From positions 1-33,306 of the forward strand of contig NZ_SPQM01000046.1 in assembly GCF_004570345.1 (NCBI RefSeq): a DNA stretch of 33,306 nucleotides. The letters are read 5' to 3'. The notes under the pieces are model-generated. The model did not search any database and was not told where the DNA came from. It worked only from the letters and a program-made list of their open reading frames with translations. Below, piece after piece: positions 31,084 through 33,306 of this stretch. Every line of letters starts with the position of its first letter. Position 1 is the first letter of the stretch. Both the position numbers and the translations under genes were made by a program. The stretch is from Blastococcus sp. CT_GayMR20. GTDB lineage: Bacteria; Actinomycetota; Actinomycetes; Mycobacteriales; Geodermatophilaceae.

Positions 31084-31839
31084 TCACCGACCTTCGAGCA
31101 CCGCGAGGTCGCGCTCGGCGAATCGGCGGTGCTCGCAGTACTCGTCCATCAGGGTGCGCAGGCACTCGGCGACCGGGTGCGACTCGACGCCCCACGCGGG
31201 GGCGGCCAGCGCGGCGGTGCGGACCTCCTCGAGACCGTTGTCGGTGAGCCCCTCCACCACCCGGCGGACCGACGCCCTCCGGTCGGCGAAGAGCGCCAGC
31301 GTCTCGGTGTAGGACGGCTGCACACCGACGTCGAGACCGATGCTTGCGGCGTCCTCTGCGGACACGTCCGACGGCGGCAGGCCCAGCGGGGAGTAGACGA
31401 AGGCGCCGTCGGTGAGCATGCGGCCGACCCAGCCGTCGGTGGCGAAGGCGAGGTGGCGCAGGGTCTCGGCGAAGGACCACTCGCCCCGGACGCGCTCGTG
31501 CCGCATGGGCTCCGGCAGCCGCTCCGCGCGGGCGACCGTCTCCGACCAGAGGCGCTCGACGGTGTCCCACATCGCGCGGTAATCCTCCGCGGTGCCCATG
31601 GCGCGCAGCTGCAGCCGCTCGGGGTGCCGCCGGTCGAGCTCGCCGGCGACGAAGTCGGTGACGTCGACGTCGTCGACCAGCACCGAGCCGCCGTACCCCG
31701 ACACCCGCAGCCCGGCGACCTGCGAGCCGGTGATCCGGACGCCGGAGAGGTCGCAGTCGCGGAACGTCGCGCCCGTCAGGTCAGCAGCCGTGAAGGCCGC
31801 TCCGCGGAAGGCATCCGTATGGGTGTACTGCTCAGGCAT
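31084..31839 (-). CDS. Pentapeptide-repeat plus DinB fusion protein
   Basis: 251 residues. Residues 8-50 are a short pentapeptide-repeat coil (TDAFRGAAFTAADLTGATFR, DCDLSGVRITGSQVAGLRVS). After a linker, residues 80-245 form a DinB-type four-helix bundle: AMWDTVERLWSETVARAERL, EWSFAETLRHLAFATDGWVG with a metal-ligand type histidine, and ECLRTLMDEYCEHRRFAERD near the end. DinB folds serve as thiol-dependent transferases (mycothiol in actinomycetes) or stay uncharacterised. The pairing with pentapeptides recurs in actinomycetes, but its job is not known to me. ATG 31839. Confidence 0.9.
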   Translation of the reverse strand: MPEQYTHTDAFRGAAFTAADLTGATFRDCDLSGVRITGSQVAGLRVSGYGGSVLVDDVDVTDFVAGELDRRHPERLQLRAMGTAEDYRAMWDTVERLWSETVARAERLPEPMRHERVRGEWSFAETLRHLAFATDGWVGRMLTDGAFVYSPLGLPPSDVSAEDAASIGLDVGVQPSYTETLALFADRRASVRRVVEGLTDNGLEEVRTAALAAPAWGVESHPVAECLRTLMDEYCEHRRFAERDLAVLEGR

Positions 31840-31912
31840 CGGTCGGAACGTACCGGTCGGGGCTCCGGCACACGCGTTGTCCGGCCGGGGGTGCCGTGGT
31901 CTGATCCGGACG

Positions 31913-31932
31913 GCGCGACGACGAGGTCGCGC
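31913..31932 (+). promoter_or_regulatory. Hairpin in the leader of the serine hydrolase gene
   Basis: GCGCGAC-GACGAG-GTCGCGC gives a perfect 7-bp stem with a 6-base loop, 17 bases before the hydrolase ATG. If transcribed it sits next to the ribosome site (GAGGGGG) and could affect translation; it may equally be an operator. Confidence 0.4.
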
Positions 31933-31949
31933 CCCGACGAGGGGGCTCC

Positions 31950-33068
31950 ATGGCCGAGGTGCACGGCAGCTGCGACGACCGGTTCGCCGGGGTGCGGGAG
32001 GCGCTCGCGCAAAAGCTGGACGGCGAGGAGCTGGGCGCGTCGATCGCGGTCGATCTCGACGGCGAGACGGTCGTCGACATCTGGGGCGGCTTTCGGGACG
32101 CCGAGCGGACGACGCCGTGGACCCAGGACACCATCACCAACGTCTGGTCGACGACGAAGTGCGTACTCAACCTGGCGGCGCTGATGCTGGTCGAGCGCGG
32201 CGACCTCGACGTCCACGCTCCGGTGGGCAACTACTGGCCGGAGTTCTCGGCCAAGGGCAAGAAGGACGTCGAGGTGCGGCACCTGATGTCGCACACGTCC
32301 GGGGTGTCGGCCTGGGAGCCGCCGTTCTCGGTACGGGACATGTACGACTGGGAGACGGCCTGCGAGCGGCTCGCGGCCCAGCGGCCGTGGTGGGAGCCGG
32401 GGACGGCGTCCGGCTACCACTCGGCGAACCAGGGGTTCCTGGTCGGCGAGGTCATCCGGCGGATCACCAACAAGACGTTCCAGAAGTTCGTGGCCGACGA
32501 GATCGCCGGGCCACTGGGTGCGGATTTCCAGGTCGGGGCCCGGGAGCGGGACTGGGGCCGTGTGGCCCCCCTGGTCGCCCCGCCGCGACCGGAGTCGGCC
32601 GGTGACGAGGACCCCAGCTCGATATCGAGGCGGACGTTCACCGCGCCGGTGATGTCGGTGAAGGCGACGCTGACGTCCGAATGGCGGACCGCGGACCTCG
32701 GTGCGCTGAACGGGCACTCGAACGCCCGCGGGGTGCTCGACGTGATGCGGGTGCTGTCGCTGGGCGGTCAGGGGCTGCTGTCCCCGAAGACGGTGGATCT
32801 GATCTTCGACGCGCAGGCCGACGGCGTCGACCTGGTGCTGGAGCAGCCGTTCACGTGGGGGATCGGCTACTGCCTCGGGTCGCCGGTGGTGCCGTACGTC
32901 CCGGCCGGGCGGGTGGCGTTCTGGGGTGGCTGGGGCGGGTCGCTGGTCGTGATGGACCTGGACCGGCGGCTGACGATCAGCTACATGATGAACAGGATGG
33001 CCTCGGGCATCCTCGGCTCGCCGCGCAGCGAGGCCTATGTACGCGCGGTCTACGACGCGCTCAACTGA
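31950..33068 (+). CDS. Serine hydrolase, beta-lactamase/EstB family
   Basis: 372 residues from ATG 31950 after GAGGGGGCTCC. The nucleophile motif is STTK (Ser67, Lys70) inside NVWSTTKCVLNLAALMLVER; HLMSHTSGVS follows, then GYHSANQGFLVGEV supplies the tyrosine of the second motif. The third motif is WGGWGGS near the C-terminus in place of the KTG of true beta-lactamases. This is the pattern of family VIII esterases such as EstB and of LACTB-like proteins, so ester cleavage is more likely than beta-lactam resistance. No signal peptide is seen, so it is cytoplasmic. A small protein gene starts 4 bp after its stop. Confidence 0.93.
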   Translation: MAEVHGSCDDRFAGVREALAQKLDGEELGASIAVDLDGETVVDIWGGFRDAERTTPWTQDTITNVWSTTKCVLNLAALMLVERGDLDVHAPVGNYWPEFSAKGKKDVEVRHLMSHTSGVSAWEPPFSVRDMYDWETACERLAAQRPWWEPGTASGYHSANQGFLVGEVIRRITNKTFQKFVADEIAGPLGADFQVGARERDWGRVAPLVAPPRPESAGDEDPSSISRRTFTAPVMSVKATLTSEWRTADLGALNGHSNARGVLDVMRVLSLGGQGLLSPKTVDLIFDAQADGVDLVLEQPFTWGIGYCLGSPVVPYVPAGRVAFWGGWGGSLVVMDLDRRLTISYMMNRMASGILGSPRSEAYVRAVYDALN

Positions 33069-33072
33069 CCCC

Positions 33073-33306
33073 ATGGATCTCGACGACGTCGTGCCGGAGG
33101 CCGACCACGTCACGCACCAGGCGCGGGTGGTCGAGGCGCCGCGGAGCGTGGTGTGGGAGGAACTGCACGCGCTGAAGCTGCGGTCGCTGCCGGTGTCGCT
33201 CGTGCTGAGCGGGATCCGGGCCGTGCCGGTGCTGCTGACCGGCCGGTGGCGCGGGGGCCTCGACCGCACGTTCCTGGACGTCGTCCCGATCCCTGTGCTG
33301 TCGTCC
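33073..33306 (+). CDS. Unrecognised protein, N-terminal 78 residues (partial)
   Basis: ATG at 33073 opens a frame that runs off the right edge. The start MDLDDVVPEADHVTQHQARV then VEAPRSVVWEELHALKLRSL resembles the first strand and helix of SRPBCC (polyketide-cyclase-like) proteins, where a hydrophobic ligand pocket would follow. It is 4 bp after the serine hydrolase stop, so the two are probably one operon. Family assignment is tentative. Confidence 0.6.
   Translation, partial: MDLDDVVPEADHVTHQARVVEAPRSVVWEELHALKLRSLPVSLVLSGIRAVPVLLTGRWRGGLDRTFLDVVPIPVLSS

Noticed and set aside
31950..33068. Beta-lactamase resistance gene
   Set aside because: STTK is present, but the third motif is WGG-type and there is no signal peptide, as in family VIII esterases.
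1..33306. tRNA, rRNA, CRISPR arrays, insertion sequences or phage genes
   Set aside because: Reading both strands by eye I found no cloverleaf, no spaced repeat array and no transposase, integrase or phage structural gene.

Overview
The window is very GC-rich, its genes are closely packed, and many start with GTG. Together with DUF1707, DUF5701, DUF6986, a class E sortase and an RsbA-type MEDS/ATPase regulator, this points to a high-GC actinomycete chromosome. A member of the Geodermatophilaceae (Blastococcus, Geodermatophilus, Modestobacter) is my best guess, as an inference only. I see no rRNA, tRNA, CRISPR array, prophage or insertion sequence. Both ends cut through genes: a UvrA-like ATPase on the left and an unrecognised small protein on the right.

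Region 1 (1-5911). A minus-strand run encodes an AraC-type regulator, a VOC (glyoxalase/bleomycin-resistance fold) protein broken by a +1 frameshift, and a UvrA-like ABC ATPase without a UvrB-binding domain. Next come two urate-catabolism genes (HIU hydrolase and OHCU decarboxylase, minus strand). Only 42 bp away and divergent from them are malate synthase and a CitE-like lyase of the DUF6986 family, which overlap by 3 bp. Glyoxylate from ureide breakdown is the plausible link.

Region 2 (5975-15291). This holds mixed housekeeping and regulatory genes: DUF5701, an anti-sigma-type MEDS+HATPase protein, an NmrA-like reductase overlapping a MarR regulator, an ATP-dependent DNA ligase, a NUDIX hydrolase, an AAC(6')-like acetyltransferase and DUF1992. 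A NarL-type two-component system lies divergent to a membrane protein. A 43-residue acidic protein and a cupin close the region.

Region 3 (15302-23263). A HyuA/HyuB pair (hydantoinase/oxoprolinase/acetone carboxylase superfamily) is followed by DUF1707 and winged-helix proteins. A MarR regulator and an ABC exporter then face each other across a perfect inverted-repeat operator.

Region 4 (23415-27635). A PAS-GGDEF cyclase and a GAF-EAL phosphodiesterase flank a secreted PKD-domain protein with an LPNTG wall-sorting signal and a class E sortase. This is the best candidate for an undescribed functional module: c-di-GMP making and breaking enzymes around one wall-anchored surface protein and its own sortase. 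The sortase has no ATG/GTG/TTG start that fits, and apparently begins at CTG.

Region 5 (27755-33306). A RibD-like reductase and two membrane proteins are followed by a scar of truncated genes: an ABC ATPase tail, and a LuxR regulator tail fused at one point to an ABC permease tail. An NmrA-like reductase, a pentapeptide-repeat/DinB fusion and a family VIII-like serine hydrolase complete the window.
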